From positions 1-32,008 of the forward strand of contig JAPOKJ010000041.1 of NCBI GenBank assembly GCA_029977705.1: DNA of 32,008 nt, given 5' to 3'. The notes under the pieces are model-generated. The model was not told the origin of the DNA and ran no database searches. It was given only the letters and a program-made list of their open reading frames with translations. The DNA is from Burkholderiales bacterium (GTDB taxonomy: Bacteria; Pseudomonadota; Gammaproteobacteria; Burkholderiales; Burkholderiaceae_E). Below, piece by piece: positions 7,234 to 14,878 of this stretch (its first letter is position 1; every line of letters begins with the position of its first letter). The position numbers were made by a program, and so were the translations under genes.

Positions 7234-7740
7234 ATGATCACGCCCCGCCGAAAGCTGCTCCGCCAGGTGCTCACCGTCGCCGGCGCCTGCGCGGCGCTGG
7301 CCGCCTGCAGCGCCGTCGTCCCGCCACCCGGCATGAAGCCGCCTAGCCTGACGATCCAGTCGCTGGGCATAAAGGAACTGGGCCTGAACCAGATCGTGTT
7401 CAGTGTCATGCTCAATGCCAACAATCCGAACAGCCACGCCATGCCCTTGTCGGATGCACGGCTGGAGTTGTCCCTGCTGGGCGAGAAGATTGCAAGCGGC
7501 ACCACGCCGACGGGCAAGTTCGAACTGGCGGCCGGGGGCAGCACCAGCCTGCCGGTCGAATTCACGGTACCCACCCGACAGGTGATCAGCCTGGTCAGGC
7601 GGCTGGGCCAGGGCAACTGGGCGCAGTTGTCCTACGAGCTCAAGGGTCAGGCCAGGTGGGGCGTGCTGGGGTTGCCTGTCAGTTTCGAGCGCAAGGGTGA
7701 GCTCGATGCCCTGCGCAAGCTGAACGACATGATCCGCTGA
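7234..7740 (+). CDS. LEA14-like (LEA type 2) lipoprotein
   Basis: The 168-residue protein has an RRK-containing signal peptide and lipobox LAAC (cysteine at residue 25; CAALAACSAVV). Then comes a water-stress/hypersensitive-response (LEA type 2) domain: PSLTIQSLGIKELGLNQIVFSVMLNANNPN, where the NPN turn is typical, and DARLELSLLGEKIASGT. Bacterial members are exported lipoproteins of poorly known role. The frame is open earlier, but ATG at 7234 with AGGAC eight bases before it and the signal peptide set the start. It probably forms a short operon with the PIN and TAXI genes. Family well supported; function not known. Confidence 0.82.
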   Translation: MITPRRKLLRQVLTVAGACAALAACSAVVPPPGMKPPSLTIQSLGIKELGLNQIVFSVMLNANNPNSHAMPLSDARLELSLLGEKIASGTTPTGKFELAAGGSTSLPVEFTVPTRQVISLVRRLGQGNWAQLSYELKGQARWGVLGLPVSFERKGELDALRKLNDMIR

Positions 7741-7763
7741 GCGGATCGGGCCGATGGCCCGAT
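7731..7763. terminator. Two overlapping hairpins at the end of the LEA14-like gene
   Basis: GATCCGC-TGA-GCGGATC (7731-7747) has the stop codon as its loop. It overlaps ATCGGGCC-GAT-GGCCCGAT (7745-7763). Both stems are perfect. The site lies between convergent genes, so transcription ending on both strands is plausible, but no T-tract follows. Confidence 0.45.
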
Positions 7764-7796
7764 GCGAGGCCCAACCAGGGAACGGGGAGAAGACGC

Positions 7797-10295
7797 CTAC
7801 AGGGTCTCGACCGTGCCGTCATGCTCCAGTTCGTTGAAACCTTCGGGCTGGGCAAAGCGCTCGGCCTGGTGGCGGATCCAGGCGCGGTATTCCTCGGTCC
7901 TGAGCGGACGGCTGATCGCATAGCCCTGCGCTTCGTCAACCCCCAGCCGACGCAGCAAACCCAGGATCTCGGGCTTTTCAACCCCTTCGGCTACGACGCG
8001 GATATTCGACGCATGGGCCAGCTCCGCCACTGCCTTGACGATCACCCGGGCAGCCTTGTCGGTGTCAAGACGCGAGATGAAGCCACGGGAAATCTTGACG
8101 TAGGCAACCTTCAGCTCGACCAGCCGATGGGCATGCACGAAAGCCTTGGCAAAGTTGTCGACCGCAATGCGCACGCCGAAACGGCTCAGGATCAGGATGC
8201 TCTCACCGACCTGGGCCACCGGGCTGAACAGGCTTTCCTCGGGCACCTCGATGGTCAACGAGCTGGCCTTGACCTTGGCGCCACGCACCAGGGTCACAAC
8301 CCGGCTGGCGAACTCGGGGTCTGCCAGGTCGCGCATCGTCACATTGACAGCGATGTCGATTTTGAGATTTTCCTTGCGCCACTGCGCAACCTGCTCAAGA
8401 GATGACTCAAGCACCCAGTGGGTCAGCTCGGTGATGAATCCCGTCTTTTCGGCGAACGGGACGAACTGGGCCGGGTTCTGCGGACCGCGCTCGGGATGAT
8501 CCCAGCGCAGGAAGGCCTCGGCCATCAGGCGAGGCTCCTGGGAGAGCAGCACCTTGGGCTGGAAGTTCAGATGCAGTTGCCGGCTGGTGACCGCACGACG
8601 CAATTCATTGAGCAGGTTCAGTTGCAGGTCACGCCGACGCTCGGAATCCGGGTCCACGATCGCAATCCGGCTGATGTCACGGGCCGCCTCGATGGATGCC
8701 GCCGAGGCCGCCGTCAGCAGCCCGGCTGCCGACTTGGCATGGTGAGGATAACTGGCGATGCCGCAGCGACCGGTCAGGCTGAAGGTCTGGCCATCGTTTT
8801 CGAAGTCCTCATCCAGTGCATGGATCAGGCGAATGGCCAGGGCCCGATGGCGATCCTCGTCACCCTGGCCCACGAACACCGCAAACTGGGCACCAGACAG
8901 GCGCGAAAACATCATTTCCGATTCACGCCGGTTTTCGCGGCGATCATCTGCCGAGGTATTGTCCACCTGACGCAGCAGTCGTCGCAGGCGCTCGGCAATC
9001 TGGCTCATCAACAGGTCGGCCACCTGTGGCCCGAAGGTGTCATTGACGTCGCGGATCTCATCGACAGCAAGGACCAGCAGGAATACCGGCTTGCTCAGGT
9101 GGGAGCGTTTCTGGATGACGTCCTGGAGTCTTTCCTGAAGGGCATTCTGGTTGGGCAGACCCGTCACAGGATCCCTGTAGGCCACGCGCATGATGTTGCG
9201 CTCGCGTGCCTTCAGTCCGTCGCGCATCAGGGCCAGGGCCTGGATCAGGCCCGAGAACTCCGGCAGGCCGGGCTTGCCGGCCGGCATGGCGGAAAAGTCA
9301 CCATCCGTGGTCCGGCGTACAAGATGTGTGGCCTCGCCCAGTTTGCGCTGGACCGATCGGCTCAGCAGCATGATCAGGGTGCCGGCCGCCAGCAGTGACA
9401 GCAGCAGGGCCGTCAGGGCATTCCAGTCGGCTTGTTCCGCTAGCCCCATGTGTCTTGAGGCATCGGTGCGCAACACCAGAAGGTAGCGGTTGTCAGGGGC
9501 ATCGGGCAGCGGGAAAAAGCGCAGGGCGCTTTCCTCATAGCTAAAGGTCCCCTTGATGGCTGCCGGCGCCTTGCCAGCAGGCTGTGCCGTCTGGCTCTCA
9601 TCGAAACTTCTGCCCAGGGCGGTAAGCGCATCGGCATCCAGCCCGGGCTCCATGCCATTGGCCATGACCCGCCAGTCACCCCCCTTGTGGCGTCGCGTCA
9701 GGGCTACCTGGAAGCCGCGATCGCCGAGCCGTCTGATGAAGCCATCGTCCATGGCGCGTTCGGCCGCAATCACCGCCAGCAGCTTGCCGGCATCATCATG
9801 AACCGGCGCCGCTGCCACCAGGCTGAGCGTACCCGACTCGGTGGCCAGGATCAGCACCGTGACATCTGTCGTTGGCGCCGCCTTGACCATCTCGTCCAGC
9901 CGGGGCCAGGGCTGCTTGCGCTCAGGGTGACGCAGTTGCTGGTTGTCATCGAACCACCACAGCCGGCTCATTCCCATCCCCCGCTCCTTGAGCTTGAGCA
10001 GGTCACGGATCTGGACCTCGTCACCGGCGGCGAGGAAATTGCGCAAGGACGGATCACGGGCCAGGCTTTGCAAGGCCAGGCCATGACTCTCGCGCAACTG
10101 GTCCAGGGTGTAGCGCAGGTTCTTTTCCGCCATGCGGGCGTTCTCGAGCGCATAGGCCTGCCCGACCCGCTGTGTCTCGATACGATTCGAGAAATGCAGG
10201 ATCACATGACCAAGCACCAGGATCAGCCCGATGCCCAGCAAGAGCCGGAAACGCAGGCCGAAGGTGCGAGGGGACGAACGGGCGGACTTGGACAT
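7797..10295 (-). CDS. Membrane sensor with degenerate GGDEF and EAL domains (c-di-GMP signalling)
   Basis: The 832-residue protein has a transmembrane helix at about 15-35, a periplasmic sensory region (about 36-288, Cache-like by eye), a second helix (about 290-311) and a HAMP-like segment. A GGDEF domain starts at DPVTGLPN (375), and an EAL domain spans about 560-810. The GGDEF motif is replaced by SGAQF (467-471). In the EAL domain the signature reads EAF (593-595), DDFGTG becomes DNFAKA (713-718) and the KID lysine motif becomes KIS (734-736), while AEGVE (769-773) is intact. Metal-binding acids are therefore missing, and neither synthesis nor hydrolysis is expected; c-di-GMP binding as a receptor, as in LapD-like proteins, is possible. 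AAGGGA lies about nine bases before the ATG. Divergent from the LysR gene. Confidence 0.9.
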   Translation of the reverse strand: MSKSARSSPRTFGLRFRLLLGIGLILVLGHVILHFSNRIETQRVGQAYALENARMAEKNLRYTLDQLRESHGLALQSLARDPSLRNFLAAGDEVQIRDLLKLKERGMGMSRLWWFDDNQQLRHPERKQPWPRLDEMVKAAPTTDVTVLILATESGTLSLVAAAPVHDDAGKLLAVIAAERAMDDGFIRRLGDRGFQVALTRRHKGGDWRVMANGMEPGLDADALTALGRSFDESQTAQPAGKAPAAIKGTFSYEESALRFFPLPDAPDNRYLLVLRTDASRHMGLAEQADWNALTALLLSLLAAGTLIMLLSRSVQRKLGEATHLVRRTTDGDFSAMPAGKPGLPEFSGLIQALALMRDGLKARERNIMRVAYRDPVTGLPNQNALQERLQDVIQKRSHLSKPVFLLVLAVDEIRDVNDTFGPQVADLLMSQIAERLRRLLRQVDNTSADDRRENRRESEMMFSRLSGAQFAVFVGQGDEDRHRALAIRLIHALDEDFENDGQTFSLTGRCGIASYPHHAKSAAGLLTAASAASIEAARDISRIAIVDPDSERRRDLQLNLLNELRRAVTSRQLHLNFQPKVLLSQEPRLMAEAFLRWDHPERGPQNPAQFVPFAEKTGFITELTHWVLESSLEQVAQWRKENLKIDIAVNVTMRDLADPEFASRVVTLVRGAKVKASSLTIEVPEESLFSPVAQVGESILILSRFGVRIAVDNFAKAFVHAHRLVELKVAYVKISRGFISRLDTDKAARVIVKAVAELAHASNIRVVAEGVEKPEILGLLRRLGVDEAQGYAISRPLRTEEYRAWIRHQAERFAQPEGFNELEHDGTVETL

Positions 10296-10406
10296 GCCTC
10301 ATCATCCCTTTGCAGCACCGGGTGCCGCTGCGTCAGCAGATGAACGGCCTTTGATGTCGCCCAAAAGGCGTGCGGCCTGCGCGGACTGTCGGTTTGGTGC
10401 ACGCCG

Positions 10407-10435
10407 GTGGCAGACCCACGCCGATTGGGCATAAT
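10407..10435 (+). promoter_or_regulatory. Candidate sigma70 promoter for the LysR-type regulator
   Basis: GTGGCA (10407-10412) and CATAAT (10430-10435) are separated by 17 bp, about 60 bp before the GTG start. The rest of the 199-bp divergent gap 10296-10494 shows no gene. Confidence 0.45.
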
Positions 10436-10494
10436 GGGATTCGGCAGGTTTCCTGGAACGCGAAGGTTCGCACCGCCCGCCAACACCCCTCACC

Positions 10495-11409
10495 GTGGAC
10501 AGATTCAAGCAGATCGAAACCTTCGTTGCGGTAGCCACCAAGGGCGGCCTGTCGCCGGCTGCATCCGCCGAGGGCGTGGCCCCGGCCATCATCGGCCGGC
10601 GCATCGATGCCCTGGAGGCTCGCCTGGGCGTCAAGCTGCTGGTGCGCACCACCCGCAAGGTCACCCTCACCTATGAGGGCGCGGCCTTCCTCGAGGACTG
10701 CCAGCGCGTGCTGCGTGACTTCCATGAGGCCGAGGCCAGCGTGTCGGCCGGCGGCATCAAGGCCTCGGGCCACCTGCGTGTGACGGCACCGGCCGGCTTT
10801 GGTCGCCGCCACGTGGCACCGCTGGTCCCCAGCTTCATCGATGCCCACCCCGAGGTCAGCGTCTCGCTCGACCTGAGCGATCGCCTGACCGATATCATCA
10901 ACGAGGGCATCGACATTGCGGTGCGGATCGGCCAGCTCGACGACTCCAGCCTGATCGGCGTCACATTGGCCAACAACCGGCGAGTCGTGGTGGCCAGCCC
11001 GGCCTATCTGGCACGCTCGGCGCCGATCAACCACCCCCGTGACCTGCAACACCATCAATGCCTGACCTTTGGCAACTCGGGCAGCCAGGCGCGCGGCTGG
11101 CTGTTCACCGTCGACGGCCAGGTCCAGCCGATGCGCCTGCACGGGGCGATGGAGTGCAACGATGGCGCCGTGCTGCTGGACTGGGCCCTGTCCGGCTTCG
11201 GACTGGCCTGGCGCTCGCAGTGGGAGGTCAGTCACGAACTGGCAGCCGGGCGGCTGAGTGAGGTGCTGCCGCAGTTTCGTGCGCCGGACAATGCGATACA
11301 TGCGGTCTTTCCGCAGCGCAAGCACATGCCCTTGCGGGTACGCCTGTTCATCGAACACCTGAAGAGCCACTACGGCGACCCGGAGTACTGGCAGCGCGCC
11401 CAGGGCTGA
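10495..11409 (+). CDS. LysR-family transcriptional regulator
   Basis: The 304-residue protein has an N-terminal winged helix-turn-helix ([18 protein letters not shown], with the recognition region around [20 protein letters not shown], residues 5-60). A linker helix and a periplasmic-binding-protein-like effector domain follow (about 88-300; [36 protein letters not shown]). It resembles the DmlR-like group of proteobacterial LysR proteins. The start is GTG at 10495. LysR regulators often control a divergent neighbour; here that would be the GGDEF-EAL gene, but the intergenic region shows no clear T-N11-A site I would defend. Effector and targets are unknown. Confidence 0.92.
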   Translation: MDRFKQIETFVAVATKGGLSPAASAEGVAPAIIGRRIDALEARLGVKLLVRTTRKVTLTYEGAAFLEDCQRVLRDFHEAEASVSAGGIKASGHLRVTAPAGFGRRHVAPLVPSFIDAHPEVSVSLDLSDRLTDIINEGIDIAVRIGQLDDSSLIGVTLANNRRVVVASPAYLARSAPINHPRDLQHHQCLTFGNSGSQARGWLFTVDGQVQPMRLHGAMECNDGAVLLDWALSGFGLAWRSQWEVSHELAAGRLSEVLPQFRAPDNAIHAVFPQRKHMPLRVRLFIEHLKSHYGDPEYWQRAQG

Positions 11410-11441
11410 ACCCAAGTTTCGCGCACGTGTTGAAGCCCCAA

Positions 11442-11468
11442 TGAAAAAGGGCCGATCGCTCGGCCCTT
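11442..11468 (-). terminator. Rho-independent terminator of the SWIB/H1-like gene
   Basis: Read on the minus strand, AAGGGCCGA pairs with TCGGCCCTT around GCGA and runs into TTTTTC. It sits 24 bp past the stop codon of the SWIB gene and also faces the end of the LysR gene, so it may act in both directions. Confidence 0.85.
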
Positions 11469-11491
11469 GGCTTTGGGACGCTGGAGGCGTC

Positions 11492-11977
11492 TTACTTGCT
11501 CAGATGCTTGCCCACCAGCTTGGTCATCTCGAACATCGAGACCTGGGCCTTGCCAAACACAGCCTTGAGCTTTTCGTCGGCATTGATCATGCGCTTGTTG
11601 ACGGCGTCCTGAAGCTTGCCCTTCTTGATGTAGTCCCACATCTTCTTGACCACCTCGGTACGCGGCACGGCCTTGTCGCCGATCACGGCAGCCAGCGCGG
11701 GGCTGGGCTTGAGCGCCGCCATGAAAGCAGCATTGGGCTTGCGTGCGGGCTTCTTGGCTGCGGCCTTCTTGGCTGCGGGCTTGGCAGCAGGCTTCTTGGC
11801 TGCAGGCTTCTTGGCTGCGGGCTTGGCGGCCGGCTTGGCAGCCGGCTTCTTGGCTGCAGGCTTCTTGGCCGCAGGCTTGGCAGCGGCTTTCTTGGCCGCA
11901 GGTTTGGCGGCTGCCTTCTTGGCAGGTTTGGCTGCGGGTTTAGCAGCAGACTTCTTTGCACCCTTGGCTGTTGCCAT
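11492..11977 (-). CDS. Histone H1-like protein with C-terminal SWIB/MDM2 domain
   Basis: The 161-residue protein has two parts. Residues 1-80 are a Lys/Ala/Pro tail made of AAKPAAKK-type units, like histone H1 or AlgP. Residues ~83-160 are a SWIB/BAF60b domain ([60 protein letters not shown], taken as separate blocks). Such fusions are known in betaproteobacteria and in chlamydiae, where the SWIB domain is linked to nucleoid or topoisomerase functions. A nucleoid-associated DNA-binding role is inferred from the highly basic tail. The repeated coding units could change length by slippage. AGGAG at 11984-11988 (minus strand, as CTCCT) precedes the ATG. A strong terminator follows. Confidence 0.9.
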   Translation of the reverse strand: MATAKGAKKSAAKPAAKPAKKAAAKPAAKKAAAKPAAKKPAAKKPAAKPAAKPAAKKPAAKKPAAKPAAKKAAAKKPARKPNAAFMAALKPSPALAAVIGDKAVPRTEVVKKMWDYIKKGKLQDAVNKRMINADEKLKAVFGKAQVSMFEMTKLVGKHLSK

Positions 11978-12079
11978 AGATCAGACTCCTACAAAAATGA
12001 CGAGAGCGATTCGTGCTTCAAAATTTTGCACAGGCGCAAGAATGAACGCGATTTGCACAAACCACAAGGCCCGCGCGGT

Positions 12080-12124
12080 CTTCCCCTCTGAAAACCCGGT
12101 ACGCGCCGGATTTTTCAGAGGGAA
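12080..12124. repeat. 45-bp inverted repeat upstream of the SWIB gene
   Basis: CTTCCCCTCTGAAAA-C-CCGG pairs with CCGG-AT-TTTTCAGAGGGAAG around TACGCG, with one bulge and one small internal loop. It lies about 100 bp upstream of the SWIB start in the 267-bp gap 11978-12244, which holds no gene. No T-tract follows on either strand, so it may be a leader structure or dispersed repeat rather than a terminator. Confidence 0.6.
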
Positions 12125-12211
12125 GTGTTGCATTTTTGAGGCGCTTGCGAGGCCCTGTGCGGACGCTGGGCTTGACGGGGTCAGACAAACGCTGTTTCCG
12201 CCCTGCAATCA

Positions 12212-12239
12212 GGCGCTCAGGCGCAAGGGCCTGAGCGCC
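12212..12239 (-). terminator. Hairpin after the NitT/TauT-type binding-protein gene
   Basis: GGCGCTCAGG and CCTGAGCGCC form a perfect 10-bp stem around eight bases, six bases past the stop codon at 12245. There is no T-tract, so factor-independent termination is uncertain. Confidence 0.4.
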
Positions 12240-12244
12240 CTTGA

Positions 12245-13237
12245 TCACTTGAGAAACTGGGTGTCGGCAAGTCCGCGCAGGTCGGGAATCGCCTTGATGA
12301 TGCCCACCTCGAGGAGCAGGTCGGCCGCCTCCTTGGAGAACTGCTGGAACTCGCCACCGAAGAAGCGCTGATTGGCCGCACGATCCTGCCAGCGCAGATA
12401 GGACTGCGACTTCTCGAAGGCCTCACCGCTCTGCTTGACGTCGGCGCCCATGATCTCGAAGCTCTTCTTCGGATCGCTCTTGATCATCTCGAGCGCCTCG
12501 AAGTAGCTGTCAGCCAGGGCCTTGGCAGCCTTGGGGTTTTCCTTGAGGAATTTCGGGGTGCAGCCGAAGGTGTCCATCACCATCGGGTAATCCAGGGTCG
12601 TGGCGATGATCTTGCCGGCCTGCGGCGCGGCACGCACGCTCGACAGGTAGGGCTCGTAGGTCATGGCCGCATCGAGCCCGCCGCTGCCGGCCACGAAGGC
12701 GTTGGCGGCTGCCTGGGGCTCCAGATTGACGACCTTCACATCCTTCACCGACAGGCCGTTCTTCTTGAGCATCCAGGCCAGGGTGAAGTAGGGCGCAGTG
12801 CCCGGCGCCGACGCCGCCACCGTCTTGCCCTTCAGGTCGGCGATGCGGGCGACATCACCACGCACGGCCATGCCATCGGCACCGTAGCTCTTGTCCATCT
12901 GGAAGATCTGGGTCGTGGCCACGCCATTGGCGTTCCAGACGATCCAGGTCTCGACCGTGGTGGCTGCACACTGAATGTCACCGGAGGCGATCGCCAGATG
13001 GCGATCCTTCTGGGGGATCTTCTTGAGGCTGACATCGAGGCCATTTTTCTTGAAGATGCCGGCCTCCTTGGCCAGGGTCAGCGGCGCAAAGCCGGTCCAG
13101 CCCGAAAATCCGATCCCCACCTTGATCTCCTGGGCCTGGGCCCCCGTGCTGGCCAGCAGGGTCGCGAGGGCAAGGCTCGTCCCGAGTCTGGGAAGGGCGG
13201 ACAGGCTGCGGGCAAGGCGGGAAGTGACGGGTTTCAT
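12245..13237 (-). CDS. NitT/TauT-family ABC transporter substrate-binding protein
   Basis: The 330-residue protein has a signal peptide (residues ~1-35, ending ASTGAQA) and a periplasmic binding-protein fold of the SsuA/TauA type: EIKVGIGFSGWTGFAPLTLAKEAGIFKKNGLDV at the start of the mature part (two blocks), DLKGKTVAASAPGT, and the TYEPYLS stretch typical of these receptors. This class collects sulfonates, taurine, nitrate-like ions or aromatic acids for ABC importers. The ATG at 13237 with GGAG upstream fits the signal peptide. No permease or ATPase gene adjoins it; a full system of the same class lies at 17900-20618. It is divergent from the aldehyde dehydrogenase. Ligand unknown. Confidence 0.88.
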   Translation of the reverse strand: MKPVTSRLARSLSALPRLGTSLALATLLASTGAQAQEIKVGIGFSGWTGFAPLTLAKEAGIFKKNGLDVSLKKIPQKDRHLAIASGDIQCAATTVETWIVWNANGVATTQIFQMDKSYGADGMAVRGDVARIADLKGKTVAASAPGTAPYFTLAWMLKKNGLSVKDVKVVNLEPQAAANAFVAGSGGLDAAMTYEPYLSSVRAAPQAGKIIATTLDYPMVMDTFGCTPKFLKENPKAAKALADSYFEALEMIKSDPKKSFEIMGADVKQSGEAFEKSQSYLRWQDRAANQRFFGGEFQQFSKEAADLLLEVGIIKAIPDLRGLADTQFLK

Positions 13238-13273
13238 GCGGGCTCCGGAAAAGAGTGGATGGAAGGCTGAAAA

Positions 13274-13292
13274 GTGTACCCGATGGGTGTAC
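13274..13292. promoter_or_regulatory. Candidate operator in the divergent SBP/aldehyde dehydrogenase region
   Basis: GTGTACCCGATGGGTGTAC has GTnnACCC-n3-GGGTnnAC dyad symmetry and also contains GTGTAC twice, 13 bp apart. It lies 37 bp from the binding-protein start and about 100 bp from the dehydrogenase start. Confidence 0.35.
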
Positions 13293-13390
13293 GCTTGCCG
13301 CTTTCCAGACCCGTCCACCCCCACTTTTCGGGCCCCATCACGAACGCCACCCCTGGCGAATCCGGGCCCCATCGCACCAGGAGAGAACGC

Positions 13391-14863
13391 ATGAGCGCAG
13401 CCCCCCTCGAATCGAACGCCACCAACGCTGCTGGCTACGAAGACCTATGCCTTTACATCGACGGCCAGTTCCTAAAGGGCGAAGGCCGCAAGGAGCAAAA
13501 CGTCATCAACCCGGCCACCGGCCAGGTCATCGCCCGCCTGCCCCATGCCAGTACCGATGACCTGAACCGGGCCCTGGCGGCTGCGCAAAAGGCCTTCGAG
13601 AGCTGGAAGCACAGCTCCCCCATGGAGCGCAGCCGGATCATGCGCAAGGTCGCGGAACTGACCCGCCAGCGCGCCAACGAGATCGGCCGCAACATCACGC
13701 TGGACATGGGCAAGCCGCTGGCCGAGGCGATCGGTGAGGTCACCTCCTGCGCCGAACATGCGGATTGGACCGCCGAGGAGAGCCGCCGCATCTACGGCCG
13801 CGTGATTCCGCCGCGGCTGCCCAATGTGCGCCAGATGGTGCTGCGCGAACCGGTCGGCGTGTGCGCCGCCTTCTCGCCCTGGAACTTCCCCTACAACCAG
13901 GCCATCCGCAAGATCTGCGCCGCCATCGGCGCCGGCTGCACCATCATCATCAAGGGCCCCGAGGATGCGCCCTCGGCCGTGGTCGCGATTGCCCGCATGT
14001 TCCACGATGCCGGCCTGCCCCCGGGCGTGCTCAACGTGGTCTGGGGCGTGCCGGCGGAAGTGTCGAAACACCTGATCGATTCGCCGATCGTGCGCAAGAT
14101 CTCGTTCACCGGATCGGTGCCGGTGGGCAAGCAGCTGGCGGCCATGGCCGCCGCGCAGATGAAGCGCAGCACCATGGAACTGGGTGGCCATTCGCCGGTG
14201 ATCGTCTGCGAGGATGCCGACGTCGACCGCGCCGCCGACCTGCTCAGCGGCTTCAAGTTCCGCAATGCCGGCCAGGTCTGTGTGTCGCCGACGCGCTTTT
14301 ACATCCAGGAGAAGGTCTTCGATCGCTTCATGGCTCGCTTCATCGATCGCACCAAGGGCATGAAGGTTGGCGACGGCCTGGCGGCCGACACCAAGATGGG
14401 CCCGCTGGCCCATGAGCGACGCGTGCCGGCCCTCGAGTCCTTCGTCAATGATGCCAATGATCGCGGCGCCCGCATCGAACTGGGCGGCAAGCGGATGGGC
14501 GGCGGTGGCTTCTTCTTCGAGCCCACCATCGTCATCAACCCCCCCGATGACAGCATGCTGATGACCACCGAGCCCTTTGGGCCGATCGCCGGCTGCGTGC
14601 CCTACAAGGATCTGCAGGACACCATCCGGCGTGCCAACAGCCTGCCCTACGGCCTGTCCTCCTATGCCTTCACGACCAACACCGCCCACGCGCTGGCGAT
14701 CCAGAACGGCATCGAGGCCGGCATGGTCAACATCAACCATTTCGGACAGGCGCTGGCCGAGACGCCCTTTGGTGGTGTCAAGGACAGTGGCATCGGCTCG
14801 GAGGGCGGCATGGAGACCTTCGACGGTTACCTGGTCACCAAGTTCGTGACCCAGATGGGCTGA
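13391..14863 (+). CDS. NAD(P)-dependent aldehyde dehydrogenase (succinate-semialdehyde dehydrogenase-like)
   Basis: The 490-residue enzyme belongs to the aldehyde dehydrogenase superfamily. Visible features are the oxyanion Asn in [10 protein letters not shown] (Asn165), cofactor Lys188 ([12 protein letters not shown]), the FTGSVPVGK Rossmann turn (239-247), general base Glu263 ([11 protein letters not shown]) and catalytic Cys297 ([12 protein letters not shown]). Overall it is closest by eye to the GabD/alpha-ketoglutarate-semialdehyde dehydrogenase group, which feeds semialdehydes to the TCA cycle. AGGAGA before ATG 13391 decides the start; the open frame extends upstream. A Bug binding-protein gene follows 15 bp later, so the two are probably co-transcribed. 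The true substrate cannot be read from sequence. Confidence 0.93.
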   Translation: MSAAPLESNATNAAGYEDLCLYIDGQFLKGEGRKEQNVINPATGQVIARLPHASTDDLNRALAAAQKAFESWKHSSPMERSRIMRKVAELTRQRANEIGRNITLDMGKPLAEAIGEVTSCAEHADWTAEESRRIYGRVIPPRLPNVRQMVLREPVGVCAAFSPWNFPYNQAIRKICAAIGAGCTIIIKGPEDAPSAVVAIARMFHDAGLPPGVLNVVWGVPAEVSKHLIDSPIVRKISFTGSVPVGKQLAAMAAAQMKRSTMELGGHSPVIVCEDADVDRAADLLSGFKFRNAGQVCVSPTRFYIQEKVFDRFMARFIDRTKGMKVGDGLAADTKMGPLAHERRVPALESFVNDANDRGARIELGGKRMGGGGFFFEPTIVINPPDDSMLMTTEPFGPIAGCVPYKDLQDTIRRANSLPYGLSSYAFTTNTAHALAIQNGIEAGMVNINHFGQALAETPFGGVKDSGIGSEGGMETFDGYLVTKFVTQMG

Positions 14864-14878
14864 ACGGTCTGCAATGCC

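Noticed and set aside
11740-11960. Short repeated units that could suggest a CRISPR-like or tandem-repeat array
   Set aside because: The repeats are in frame and encode the Lys/Ala/Pro tail of the H1-like protein; there are no unique spacers of constant length.
12212-12239. A rho-independent terminator with high confidence
   Set aside because: The stem is perfect but no T-tract follows on the minus strand, so it is kept only as a low-confidence feature.
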